Source: Neoceratodus forsteri (lineage: Eukaryota > Chordata > Ceratodontiformes > Ceratodontidae). Taken from it: 64,000 nt of DNA. A program made the position numbers and the translations under genes. The notes under the pieces are model-generated. The model was not told the origin of the DNA. It made no database searches and saw only the letters and a program-made list of their open reading frames with translations. The stretch is taken from the NCBI GenBank assembly GCA_016271365.2, contig JADMNL010000028.1:98239501-98303500 (forward strand), given 5' to 3'. Numbering within the stretch: the first letter of the stretch is position 1; every line of letters starts with the position of its first letter. Below are positions 53,876 to 64,000 of this stretch, piece after piece.

Positions 53876-56800
53876 TCCATTGAGCTCGCTCAGTGGCCCT
53901 CTGTCACTCACTCGTTCTTTCACCTGGTGCTGCAGGCTGCTGTTTTGTACTGAGCTTCTGCCTGCGTTGGCACCTTTTCTGTCCACAAGAAATCTGCAGC
54001 TGGCCTGACAGAGCTCCTTTGAGGTGGGTCTCCCTCTCTCTGACTCGCTCATTCTGTTTCTCCTTGCGCTGCAGGCTGGCCTTTTGTACTGGACTCCTGC
54101 CTCTGTTGGTGGCTTTTCTGCCTACAAAGAAATCTGCAGCAGTCCCAGCACAGGTCTGTTGAGGTTACTCCTCCCCGTCACTTGCTCGTCCATGTCTGCG
54201 GCGCTGCAGGCTGGCTTTTGTATTGGGCTTCTGTTTGCGTTGTTGCCTTTTTCTGCCCACAAAGGAATCTGCAGCAGTCATGATAAACTCCGCTGAGCAC
54301 TCCTCCCCCCTCTCTCACTCGCACATTCTGTTTTGTCCACCGCTGCAGGCTGCCCTTTTGTACTGGGCCCTGGGTGCATTGGTGCCTTTTTCTGCCCACA
54401 AAGAACCCAGCAGTCCCAACAGAGCTCCACTGAACTCACTCACTCCCCTCCCTCACTCTCTCGCTGGTTCTGTGTCTCCGCTGGTGCAGGCTGTCCTTTG
54501 TACTGGGCTCCTGCCTGTGTTAGCGGCTTATTCTGGCCAGAAAGAAATCTGTAGCAGTTCCAAAACAGCTCCATTGAGCTTGCTCCTCCCCTCTCTCAGT
54601 CACTCATTCCATTTCTGCCAGTGCTGGAGGCTGGCTTTTTGTACTGGGCTCCTGCCTGCGTTGCTGTTTTCTACCCACAAAGAAATCTGCAGCAGTTCTG
54701 ATAGAAGCTCCGTTGAGGTTGCTCACTCTCCCTGTCTCACTCGCTCATTCTGTTTCTCCTGGCGCTGCAGGTTGCCCTTTTGTACTGGGCTCCTGCCTCT
54801 GTTAGTGCCTTTTTCTGGCCCTGCGCAATCTGCAGCAGTCCCGACAGAGCTCAGTTGAGCTTGCCTCCCCTCTCTCTCACTCGCTCGTTCCGTTTCTGCC
54901 AGCGCTGCAGGCTGCCCTTTTGTACTGGGCTCCTGGCATTGCCGCCTTCTTCTGCCAACAAAAATCAGCAGCAGTCATGATAGAGCTCTGTTGAGCTTGC
55001 TCCATCCTCCTCTCTCAATCGCTCGTTCTGTTTCTCCCACTAATGCAGGTTGCCCTTTTGTACTGGGCCCCTGCATGCATTGATGCATTTTTGGCCACAA
55101 AGAAACCGCAGCAGTCCCAACAGAGCACCGTTGAGCTCACCTACTCCCTATCCCTCATTCACACTTTCAGTGTCTCCCACTGCTGCAGGCTGTCCTTTGT
55201 ACTGGGCTTCTGCCTGCATTGGCACCTTTTTTGCCCACAAAGAAATCCGCAGCTGTCCCGACAGAGCTCCGTGGAGGTCGCTCACTCCGCCTGTCTCACT
55301 CGCTCATTTTGTTTCTCCTGGTGTTGCAGGCTGCCATTTTGTAGTTGGCTCCTGCCTCTGCTGGCCTTTTTCTGCCCACAAAGAAATCTGCAGCAGTCCC
55401 AACAGAACTCAGTTGAGCTCTCTCCTCCCCTCTCTCACCGCTCGCTCATTCCGCTTCTGCCAATGCTGCAGGCTGTCCTTTGTACTGGGCTCCTGCCTGC
55501 ATTGCCACCTTCTTCTGCCTATAAAGAAATCTGCAGCAGTCACAATAGAGCTCCATTGAGCTGGTTCATTCACTCCCCTCTCTCACTTGTTCGCTGTGTT
55601 TCTCCCACCGCTGCAGGCTGCCCTTTTGTACTGGGCCTCTCGCATGCATTGCTGCCTTTTTCTGGCCACAAAGAAATCGCAGCAGTCCCAATAAAGCTCC
55701 GGTGAGCTCACTCACCCTCCTCCTCACTCATTCATTCTGTGTCTCCCACTGCTGCAGGCTGCCTTTGTACTGGGTTTCTGCCTCTGTTGGCGGCTTTTTC
55801 TACCCACAAAGAGATCTGCAGCAGTCCTGACACAGTCTCGCTGAGGTCGCTCACTCCCCTCTGTCAGTCGCTCATTCTTTCTCCCAGCGCTGCAGCCTGG
55901 CATTTTGTACTGGGCTCCTGCCTGCATTGCTGCCTTTTCCTGCCCACAAAGAAACCGCAGCAGTCATGATAAACCTCTGTTGAGCTCAATCATTCCCCTC
56001 TCTCACTCGCCTCATTCTGTTTCTGCCGGGGCTGCAGGCTGGCCTTTGTACTGGGCTCCTGACTGCATTGCTGCCTTTTCTGCCCACAAAGAAATCTGCA
56101 GCAGTCACAATAGAGCTCCGTTGAGCTTGCTCCTCCCTCTCTCTCACTCACTCATTCTGTTTCTCCCACTGCTGCAGGCTGCCCTTTGTACTGGGCCCTG
56201 TGTGCATTGCTGCCTTTTCTGCCTACAAAGAAATCTACAGCAGTCCTGACACAGCTCCGCTCATCTTCCTCACCCCCTGTCTCACTCGCTCATTCCATTT
56301 CTGCCGGCGATGCAGGCTGGCCTTTGTACTGGGCCCTGCTTGTATTACCACCTTTCCTGCCCACAAACAAATCCACAGCAGTCACGCTTAGAGTCTCGCT
56401 GAGCTCACTCACCCCTCTCACCTCGCTCATTGTGTTTCCTGGCGCTGCAGGCTGCCCTTTGTACAGGGCTCCTGCCTGTGTTGACACCTTTTTCTGCCCA
56501 CAAAGAAATCTGCAGCTGTCCCGACAGAGTTTCCGTTGAGTCGCTCACTCCCCCTGTCTTACGCTCATACTGTTTCTGCTGGTGCTGTAGGCTGCCCTTT
56601 GTACTGGTTCCTGCCTCTGTTGACACCTTTTCCTGCCCATAAACAAATCTGCAGTAGTCCCGACACAGCTGTGTTGACCTTACTCGCTCACCCTCTGTCA
56701 CTCACTCGTTCCGTTTCTGCCGGTGCTGCAGGCTCCCTTTGTACTGGGCTCCTGCCTGCATTGCCGCCTTCTTCTGTCCACAAAGAAATCTGCAGCAGTC

Positions 56801-59800
56801 ACAATAGAGCTCCGTTGAGCTCACTCAGTCCCCCTCTCAGTCACTCATTCTGTTTCTCCCGCTAATGCAGGCTGCCCTTTGTACAGGGACCTCATGTGCA
56901 TTGCTGCCTCTTTCTGCCCACAAAGAAATCCCCTCAGTAGTCCCAACAGAGCTCCATTGAGCTCACTCACTCCCCATCCCTACACGCTCATTCTGTGTCT
57001 CCCACTGCTGCAGGCTACCCTTCGCGTACTGGGCTTTTGCCTGCGTTGGCTCCTTTTTGCCCACAAAGAAATCTGCAGCAGTCCCAACAGAACTCAGTTG
57101 AGCGATCTCCTTCCCTCTCTCACCGCCGCCATTCTGTTTCTGCCAGTGCTGCAAGCTGCCCTTCTGTACTGGGCTCCTGCCTGTGTTGCCACCTTCTTCT
57201 GCCCACAAAGAAATCTGCAGCAGTCACAATAGAGCTCCACTGAGCTGGCTCACTCACTCCCCTTTCTCACGCGTTCATTCTGTTTCTCCCACCGCTGCAG
57301 GCTGTCATTTTGTACTAGGCCCTCTGTGTGCATTGCTCCTTTTTTGCCCACAAAGAAATCTGCAGCAGTCCCAACGGAGCTCTGGTGAGCTCACTCACTC
57401 TCCTTCCCTCACTCGCTCATTCTGTGTCTCCGCTGCTGCAGGCTGCACTTTGTACTGGGTTCCTGCCTGTGTTGGTGGCTTTTTCTGCCCACAAAGAGAT
57501 CTACAGCAGTCCTGAAACAGCTCCATCGAGGTCGCCACTACCCCTCTCTCACTCGCTCATTCCTTTTCTGCCAGCGCTGCAGGCTGGCCTTTGTACTGGG
57601 CTCCTGCCTGTGCTATGGCTTTTCTGCCCACAAAGAGATCTGCAGCAGTCCTGACACAGCTATGTTGAGGTCGCCACTCCTGTCACTCACTGTTCATTTT
57701 CTGCCAGCACTGCAGGCTGGCCTTTGTACTGGGCTCCTGCCCGCGTAGCCACCTTTTCTGCCCACAAAGAACCACAGCAGTCACGTGAGTAGAGCTCAGT
57801 TGAGGTCGCCACCCCTGTGTCACCTGCCTCATTATGTTTCTTCTGGTGCTGCAGGCTGCCTTTTTGTACTGGGCTCCTGCCTCTGTTGCGCCTTTTCTGC
57901 CCAAAGAAATATGCAGCAGTCCCGACAGAGCTCCATTGAGCTCGCCACTCCCCATCTCTCACTCACCTGCTCCACTTTCACGGCGCCTGCAGGCTGCCCT
58001 TTGTACTGGGCTCCTGCCTGTCTACCTTTTTCTGGCCACAACAAATCTGCAGCAGTCACAATAGAGCTCCTGTGAGGTCGCCACTCCCCTGTCTCACTCG
58101 GCCATTATGTTTCTCCTGGTGCTGCAGGCTGCCCTTGTACCGGCCTCCTCTGTTGGTGCCTTTTTCTGTCCTAAAGAAATCTGAAGCAGTCCTGACAGAG
58201 CTCCATTGGGCTCACTCATTCCACGCCTCACTGCCGTCCCATTTCTGCCTCCACTCCAGGCTGCCCTTTTGTACTGGGCTCCTGCCTGCATAGCCACCTC
58301 TTTCTGCCCACAAAGAAATGTGTAACACTCATGATAGAGTTCCACTGAGCTCGCTCACCCCCTCGCTCAGTCACCATTCTGTTTCTCCCGCTAATGCAGG
58401 CTGCCCTTTTGCACTGGGCCCTGTGTGCATTGCTGCCTTTTCTGCCCACAAAGAAATCCGCAGTAGTCCCAACAGAGCTCCATTGAGCTCACTCACTCCC
58501 ACCCCTCACATGCTCATTTTGTGTCTCCCGCTGCTGCAAGCTGCCCTTTCATACTGGGCTTCTGCCTCGCTTGGCACCTATTTTTGCCCACAGAGAAATC
58601 CCAGCTGTCCCAACAGAGCTCCGCTGAGGTCGCTCACCCACCTGTCTAACTCGCCATTCTGTTTCTCCTGGCACTACAGGCTGCCATTTTGTAGTTGGCT
58701 TCTGTCTCTGTTGGCGCCTTTTTCTGCTCACAAAGAAATCTGCAGCAGTCCCAACAGACTCCTTGAGCCTGTTCCTCCCCTCTCTTACTCATCTCCGTTT
58801 CTGCCGTGCAGGCTGCCCTTCTGTACTGGGTTCCTGCCTGTGTTGCCGCTTCTTCTGCCCACAAAGAAATCTGCAGCAGTCACAATAGAGCTCCACTGAG
58901 CTGGCTCACTCACCCCTCTCTCACTGCTCATTCTGTTTCTCCCACCGCTGCAGGCTGTCCTTTGTACTGGCCCCTGTGTATTGCTGCCTTTTTTGCCCAC
59001 AAAGAAATCTGCAGCAGTCCCAACAGAGCTCTGTGAGCCTACTCACTACCCCTTCCTCACTCACACATTCTGTGTCTCCCACTGCTGCAGGCTGCCCTTT
59101 GTACTGGATTTCTGCCTGTGTTGGTGGCTTTTCTGCCCACAAAGAGATCTGCAGCAGTCTGACACAGCTCCATCGAGGTCGCTAACTCCCTCTCTCACTC
59201 GCTCATTCCTTTTCTGCCAGGCTGCAGGCTGGCCTTTGTAGTGGGCTCCTGCCTGCGCTAGCTCTTTTTCTGCCCACAAAGATATCTGCAGCAGTCACAA
59301 TAGAGGTCTGTTGAGCTCGCCACTCACCCTCTCACTCGCTCATTGTGTTTCTCCCAGAGCTGCAGGCTTCCTCTGTACTGGGCTCCTGCCTGCATTGCCG
59401 CCTTTTTCTGCCCACAAAGAAATCCACAGCAGTCAGGATAGAGCTGCATTGAGGTCACTCACCCCCTGTCTCACTCGCTCCATTCTGCTTCTCTCTCGCT
59501 GCTGCAGGCTGACCCTTAGTACTGGGTTCCTGCCTACATTGGCACCTTTTTCTGTCCACAAAGAAATCAGCAGCTGTCCCGACAGAGCTCTGTTAAGGTC
59601 GCCACTCCCCTGTCTTACGAGCTCATTCTGTTTCTCCTGGCGCTGCAGGCTGCCCTTTGTACTAGGCTCCTGCCTCTGTTGGTACCTTTTTCTGCCCACA
59701 AAGAAATCTGCAGTAGTCCCAACAGAGCTCCATTGACCTCACTCACTCCCCCTCTCACTCGCTCATTCCGCTTCTGCTGGCACTGCAGGCTGCCCTTTGT

Positions 59801-60170
59801 ACTGGCTCCTGCATGCATTGCCACCCTTTTCTGCCCACAAAGAAATCTGCAGCAGTCACAATAGAGCTCCATTGAGCCGCTCACTCCCCTCTGTCCGCTC
59901 ACTCATTCTGTTTCTTCCGCCACTGCAGGCTGCCCTTTTGTACTGGGCCCCGTGCATTGCTGCCTTTTTTCTGCCCACAAAGAAATCCGCAGCAGTCCCA
60001 ACAGAGTCCTGCTGAGCTCACTCAGTCCCCTCCCTCACCGCTTGTTCTGTGTCTATCAGTGCTGCAGGCTGCCCTTTGTACTTTGCTCCTGACTGCATTG
60101 GCGCCTTTTCCTGCCCAAAACAAATCACACCAGTCCCAACAGAGCTCAGTTGAGCTCAGTCACTCCCCAA
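53876..60170 (+). repeat. 140-bp satellite array, ~44 monomers
   Basis: Each monomer has the order CTCACT-rich start, CATTCTGTTTCT, GCTGCAGGCTG, TTTGTACTGGGCTCCTGCC, TGCCCACAAAGAAATCTGC, AGCAGTC, and GAGCTC. The word TGTACT recurs at 54359, 54499, 54640, 54781, 54921, 55059 and 55198, a 138-141 bp period. Monomer variants recur in fixed order with a period of about 1.67 kb, or twelve monomers. The period is not a multiple of three, so the long open frames (for example 54223-54858 and 55043-55705) are by-products. The array runs directly into composite element B. Confidence 0.95.
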
Positions 60171-60179
60171 CTCACTTCA

Positions 60180-61440
60180 TCCTTATCTGTCCCAAACACT
60201 GATTTCGATAGCGACTGCAGTATTGTGTGCCGGAAGTGCGAAAACACATTTCGCCAGGATGTGAAAAATGACAGCTGTACTGTTCATAAGGAGGTGGAAA
60301 ATGCCAGTGTTGAAAATGTGGCATGAAAATATTACTAATTAGCGAGGTTACAAGGGTGCATGGAAACTGCACAGCGCGCTTGTCAAGCAGTCATTTTATG
60401 GACGTTCATCACAAAATTTTCAACATAAGCATTTTAGGACCTCTGCTCATGAACAGTGTCAGTGCGATTTTCTTAATATGTCTCGAACACTGATTTCCCA
60501 CAGCAACCGCGCTTATTATGCAATCGAAGAGCAAAAACACATTTCGCCAGGATGTGAAAAATGACAGCTGCACTGTTCATAAGAAGGTGTGGAAAATGGC
60601 AGTGTTGAAAATCTGGAGTCAAATATTGTAAAGTTAGAAAGTATGATGCATGGAAACTGGCGCACCACACGCCGTAACACACTCATTTTATGGACTTCGT
60701 CACCAAATTTTCAACATAGGCCTTTCAGGACCTCTGCTAATGAACAGTGTCACTGTCATCTTCATACTGTCGCCGAACACGGATTTCCCAGCGACGCAGC
60801 TTGGAACTGCGAAACACATTTTGGCCAGGATGTGAAAATGACAGCTGTACTGTTCATAAGGAGGTGCAGAACAAAGACAATTTTGAAAATCTGGAGTGCA
60901 AATATTATAAATTCGTGATCTATGAGTATGCGTGCAACCATGCAACACACGCCGCAACACAGTCATTTTATGAAGCATCATCACCAAATTTTCAACATAG
61001 GCATTTTAGGACCTCTGCTCATGAACAGTGTCACTGTAATTTTCGTAATCTGTCCCAAACACTGATTTCCCACAATGACTGCACTATTCTGCACCGGAAA
61101 TGCAAAACACATTTTGGCCAGGGTGTGAAAAATGACAGCTGTACTGTTCACAAGGAGGTGTGAAAATGCCAATGTTGAAAATCTGGGGTGAAAATATTGC
61201 AAATTCACAACGTTACGAGCATGCATAGCAACTCGCGAACGTACTGAGAAACAGTCATTTTTTGATTTTTCCCACCAAATGCTTGTAACATAGGCTTTTT
61301 GAGAGCCCAATTTATGAACACTGGCACTGTCGTTTCGTAATCAGTCCTGAAAGGTGATTCCACGCTGGTGACTCGAGAACCACCTTTTGGGGCTGATTAA
61401 CACCATGACAGTGACAGAATTCATGAGGAGGAGCCCCAAA
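60180..61440 (+). repeat. ~290-bp repeat array of copy B, built of inverted arms
   Basis: The word CACATTT(C/T)G(C/G)CCAGG recurs at about 60246, 60538, 60814 and 61106 (spacing 292, 276, 292). Within each unit, a ~62-bp arm (for example 60261-60322, GTGAAAAATGACAGCTGTAC) is followed by its imperfect inverse (60411-60473, TCATGAACAGTGTCAGTGCG). The array is therefore a series of alternating inverted arms. Confidence 0.85.
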
Positions 61441-61614
61441 ACTCCATGTTGAAAATTTGATGCCAAAATTCAAAAAATGCCTGAGATATGCATCAAAGTT
61501 GAAAACCCTATTTATTCCATTATACAGCTTACTGGCATTTCCTTAGTTCGCGGGTCGGCTTTGAAGAGTGCAGACGTGTTCCTGGTCCACCAAGACTGTC
61601 GCCTGGACTCGGAG

Positions 61615-61620
61615 GTAAGT
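61615..61620 (+). promoter_or_regulatory. Donor-like site conserved in copies A and B
   Basis: GAG|GTAAGT at 61612-61620 is matched by GAG|GTAAGT on the minus strand at about 43817-43809. Conservation may simply reflect shared descent, but the motif is a full splice donor consensus. Confidence 0.4.
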
Positions 61621-61830
61621 GAGGGGTGAGGGGGTGTGGGAGGCAGGTGCACAGTGGGTGGGTGCGGTTGTCGGAGGGGGGCAGGGAGACCGCCGAGGAT
61701 GTTTTTTCACAGGTCAAAACAAAAACAAAAAAAGACATTATGGGACCGCTTTTGTTTTCAGTGGCATGTGTCACGCTGGTGGGCTCCCAGTGTGCCACTG
61801 GACTCTTTCTTTGGGGGCAGCTGTAGCCGA

Positions 61831-62035
61831 CGGGGATTGGGCACCCAGGTGGCACACAACAAAAGGGGGGCAGATCATGCAGACGGGATTGGGCACCCTG
61901 TCGCCATACAACAAAAGGGAAGGTGACATTATGCCAATGGGAATTGGGCACCCCGCCTGCAAAACCAAGGAGTGGATACGATGCCAAGGGGGATTGAGCA
62001 CCCTTGGCAAACAATCGACAATGCAAGGAGCTCTG
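61831..62035 (+). repeat. ~52-bp minisatellite of copy B
   Basis: Four units each beginning GGGATTGGGCACCC or a close variant (61834, 61887, 61939, 61989). Confidence 0.8.
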
Positions 62036-62279
62036 CAATGAGGGGTCGCCTCCGCTTTCGCAATGACGCAGGCGGCCCCTGATTGCAGTGGCTATTTTTA
62101 GAAGTTGGTGGGCACACTGGCTGAACTAGTGTCAGCAGCAGCATGCCACGGCATTGGGGAAGCGGACAAGCCTTTTAAGGCTGTGGGGGCATTGGCACAA
62201 CAGTGCCGCACTCCACAACCTGCTTTGGAGAAAGCTGCCGTAATATGTTTCTTGTACATGCGCATAATCAACATAATAA

Positions 62280-64000
62280 AATAAGTGTATAAAGGGAAGA
62301 GCCACTGACTAAAGGGAGAAATGTGTGAAATAAACTCTGGGTCTATTGAAGCTTGTAAAAGGACAGTCTGTTAGGATTATGGAGATGCACAACAGGTTCA
62401 TGAGGGATTGCAGGGCTGTGGAGGAGGAACACAGCAAAGATGTGACTTAAGAAAGGGGTCCCATTTCACATGATAGATATCCAAATTTCTAGTAGAGGTA
62501 AAGGATAGCCTTTCAAAAGAGCCAATTTAGATAAAGCCGAAAGCCAGAAGAGCATCGCTAAACATCAGGGACAGTCCTTTCTCCTCCATTACTGCTGCAA
62601 GGATCTAGTACTGTAAAGGCTTAGGCAATGTAGAGATGCAGTTTACGGGCGTGAAATACAAATCTTGATGAGAAGTTGGAATGGATGAGTTCAGCATTCT
62701 GGGGCAGTGCATCAAAATGGTTTGCCACCACTTAGTGAGTTTAGGGCAACTCCAGAGTACATGTAGAAGTGCCGCATCCGGCTGGGAGCAACGCCAACAA
62801 GCTGAGTGTGGTGGGGCCACGGACCATAAAACCTGGGAGTTTTGTACCACCTGTGGAGAATCTTGAGTTGAATAAGGTGACTTTTAACATCCCTGTACAC
62901 TAAATGCGCCATATGAATTGTATCAGTCCATTGGGAGGGGTATATCAAGTGTCCTTGTTATAATTCCCACCCCGCTTTACATGATTGAAGGATATCTGGA
63001 TGAGTTTCCTGAATGGTAGCATAGGTCCTGCTCCTCCATCCTCTAGAGCTCGGGAGGCTGTGAAGAGATGTGACAATGACCAAGGATGTTGTGGGGTGAG
63101 GCTTTGCATAAGACTGAAGAGTGGCTCATATTTATAGGTATCACCAGAAATCAGTGTATAGTAAACCTGCTTTAAGTTTTAAGAGCATGTTAGAGTGTGG
63201 AAGCTAAAGGTCAGCTATCATGTGTGACTTTTATTACCAAATGGGCCACCAACCAGATTTACCATCGAGTAAGATATTAGGGTTACACCAGAGACAAGTA
63301 AACTGGCTAGGGGTACTCTTAGTGGTCAGGGGACAGTGGTGAGAGATACACACTTGTCCTAAGCTTGCAACACGGCTGACAAAAAGGAGTATGCCGAGAT
63401 TGGTGTGGAGGGTTTACACTCCAGTAAAATGCTCACGCACAGGACCGCTGTGACATGAGTTTCAACCTCACCCATTGTGACATGGAAGGAAAAAGGATAG
63501 ACCATCTGAAAGCTTGTACCAGATGATAAGCTAGTGTACAGCCCTACAATGGGGCTAAAACTGCCATTGTGCCAATCTGCCTGAGTTTTTGCCTTAGCTG
63601 GGAGGTTTACTGTCCCAGAGAAAATTACTTAAAAGCATGCTCTGTCTTAATAAATATTTTATTGGGTATGGAGAGTGGAAGATTGTTGAAGAGGTAAGAA
63701 AATTTAGCAAAGTAAGCATCCAGATAGCCTCCATCTTCCCCATACGGTAAGGTGAAGCTTTGCCAATGCCAAAGGTCACAGTCTCGAGACATTAGGAGAG
63801 GGAAACATTCACTGAGACCAAATGTTCCCATTTAGAAGTTATCCAGATTCCCAGATATTTGAAACCGCCACCCGCCCATGTGATCAGAAAACTGGTACCG
63901 CCATCACTATGGCAGCGGTCACCGGGGGTGGGGGGTAGTTTTGTCAAAGCTGACAGACCAGAAAGAGACACAAATTCTGACAAGATGGACAGAAGTTGGG
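62280..64000 (-). mobile_element. Tx1/L1-type LINE 3' part, antisense
   Basis: Antisense coding sequence of an ORF2 C-terminal half, running off the window at 64000. The 3' end lies near 62280. It is a different copy from the LINE at 14.7-20.5 kb; whether it is the same family cannot be judged by eye. Confidence 0.7.
62605..64000 (-). pseudogene. Tx1/L1 ORF2 C-terminal remnant
   Basis: In minus-strand order: FKYLGIWITSKWEHL (63983-63792), a region just after the reverse transcriptase active site; then FGIGKASPYRMGKMEAIWML and IFHSPYPIKYLLRQS (63779-63594), the thumb region; then WTDTIHMAHLVYRDV (62948-62712) and ARCW-type CWRCSQPDAALLHVLWSC (62850-62605), the cysteine-containing C-terminal segment of L1-lineage ORF2 proteins. 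These lie in several frames, with gaps, so the copy is dead. Confidence 0.75.

Larger units (their letters stand above)
60180..62190 (+). mobile_element. Composite repeat element, copy B
   Basis: Order on the plus strand: four ~290-bp repeats (60180-61320), a diverged fifth part, a unique tail (61440-61615) ending in GGAGGTAAGTGAGG, a G-rich stretch, an A-rich stretch with a TTTTGTTTTCAG acceptor-like site (61750-61762), four ~52-bp repeats (61831-62035) and a 3' piece with CTGATTGCAGTGG (62078). Copy A has all of these in the same order on the other strand. No protein is recognisable. Confidence 0.7.

Noticed and set aside
54223..59736. Long open frames of 117-220 codons with Cys, Leu, Pro and Ser-rich repeats
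   Set aside because: They are translations of the 140-bp satellite. The period is not a multiple of three, so the same repeat is read in changing frames. No start context or domain.
50415..60170. CRISPR-like array (regular repeats)
   Set aside because: Whole 140-bp monomers repeat without unique spacers, in a vertebrate context. It is satellite DNA.

Overview
The window is non-coding, repeat-dense vertebrate DNA. I found no host protein-coding gene, rRNA gene or CRISPR array that I can support. Nearly all recognisable sequence is transposon-derived: CR1/L2-type and Tx1/L1-type LINEs, Ty3/Gypsy LTR sequence, two or three tRNA-derived SINE families (one MIR/CORE-like, one V-SINE-like), fold-back DNA transposons, and simple, mini- and satellite repeats. 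This mix points to a non-mammalian vertebrate with a large genome, such as an amphibian or a lobe-finned fish. I cannot name the species from the sequence alone.

Layout. 1-3307 is the 3' part of a Ty3/Gypsy element: a frameshifted integrase end, then a 1.6 kb LTR. 6.2-11.2 kb holds a ~49-bp minisatellite, a decayed CR1/L2-type LINE (6.88-9.64 kb) and a ~25-bp minisatellite. 11.25-14.43 kb is a second decayed LINE, split by SINE and fold-back debris. 14.43-20.70 kb is a clear nest: a V-SINE-like SINE cut by a ~5.85 kb antisense Tx1-like LINE, with a 12-13 bp target duplication still readable. 21-33 kb holds MIR-like SINEs, small fold-back elements, a hAT-type element with an 8-bp duplication, a 519-bp TTAA-flanked palindrome and long microsatellites. 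33.6-38.2 kb has two CR1 copies in opposite orientation. 43.0-45.4 kb is a composite repeat element (A) lying inside an older CR1 fragment. 46.04-48.01 kb is an antisense LTR of the same family as the first one. 50.4-60.2 kb is a satellite array of ~140-bp monomers with a ~12-monomer higher-order period, interrupted once by a 3.2 kb insert. 60.2-62.2 kb is composite element B, an inverted copy of A. From 62.3 kb to the end is the 3' part of another antisense Tx1/L1-type LINE.

No operon or pathway logic applies. The coding remnants carry frameshifts and stops and are annotated as pseudogenes. The items most worth follow-up are the composite element pair A/B (arrays of alternately inverted arms plus a shared splice-donor-like site), the Tx1-into-SINE insertion, the satellite's higher-order structure, and the set of fold-back elements.
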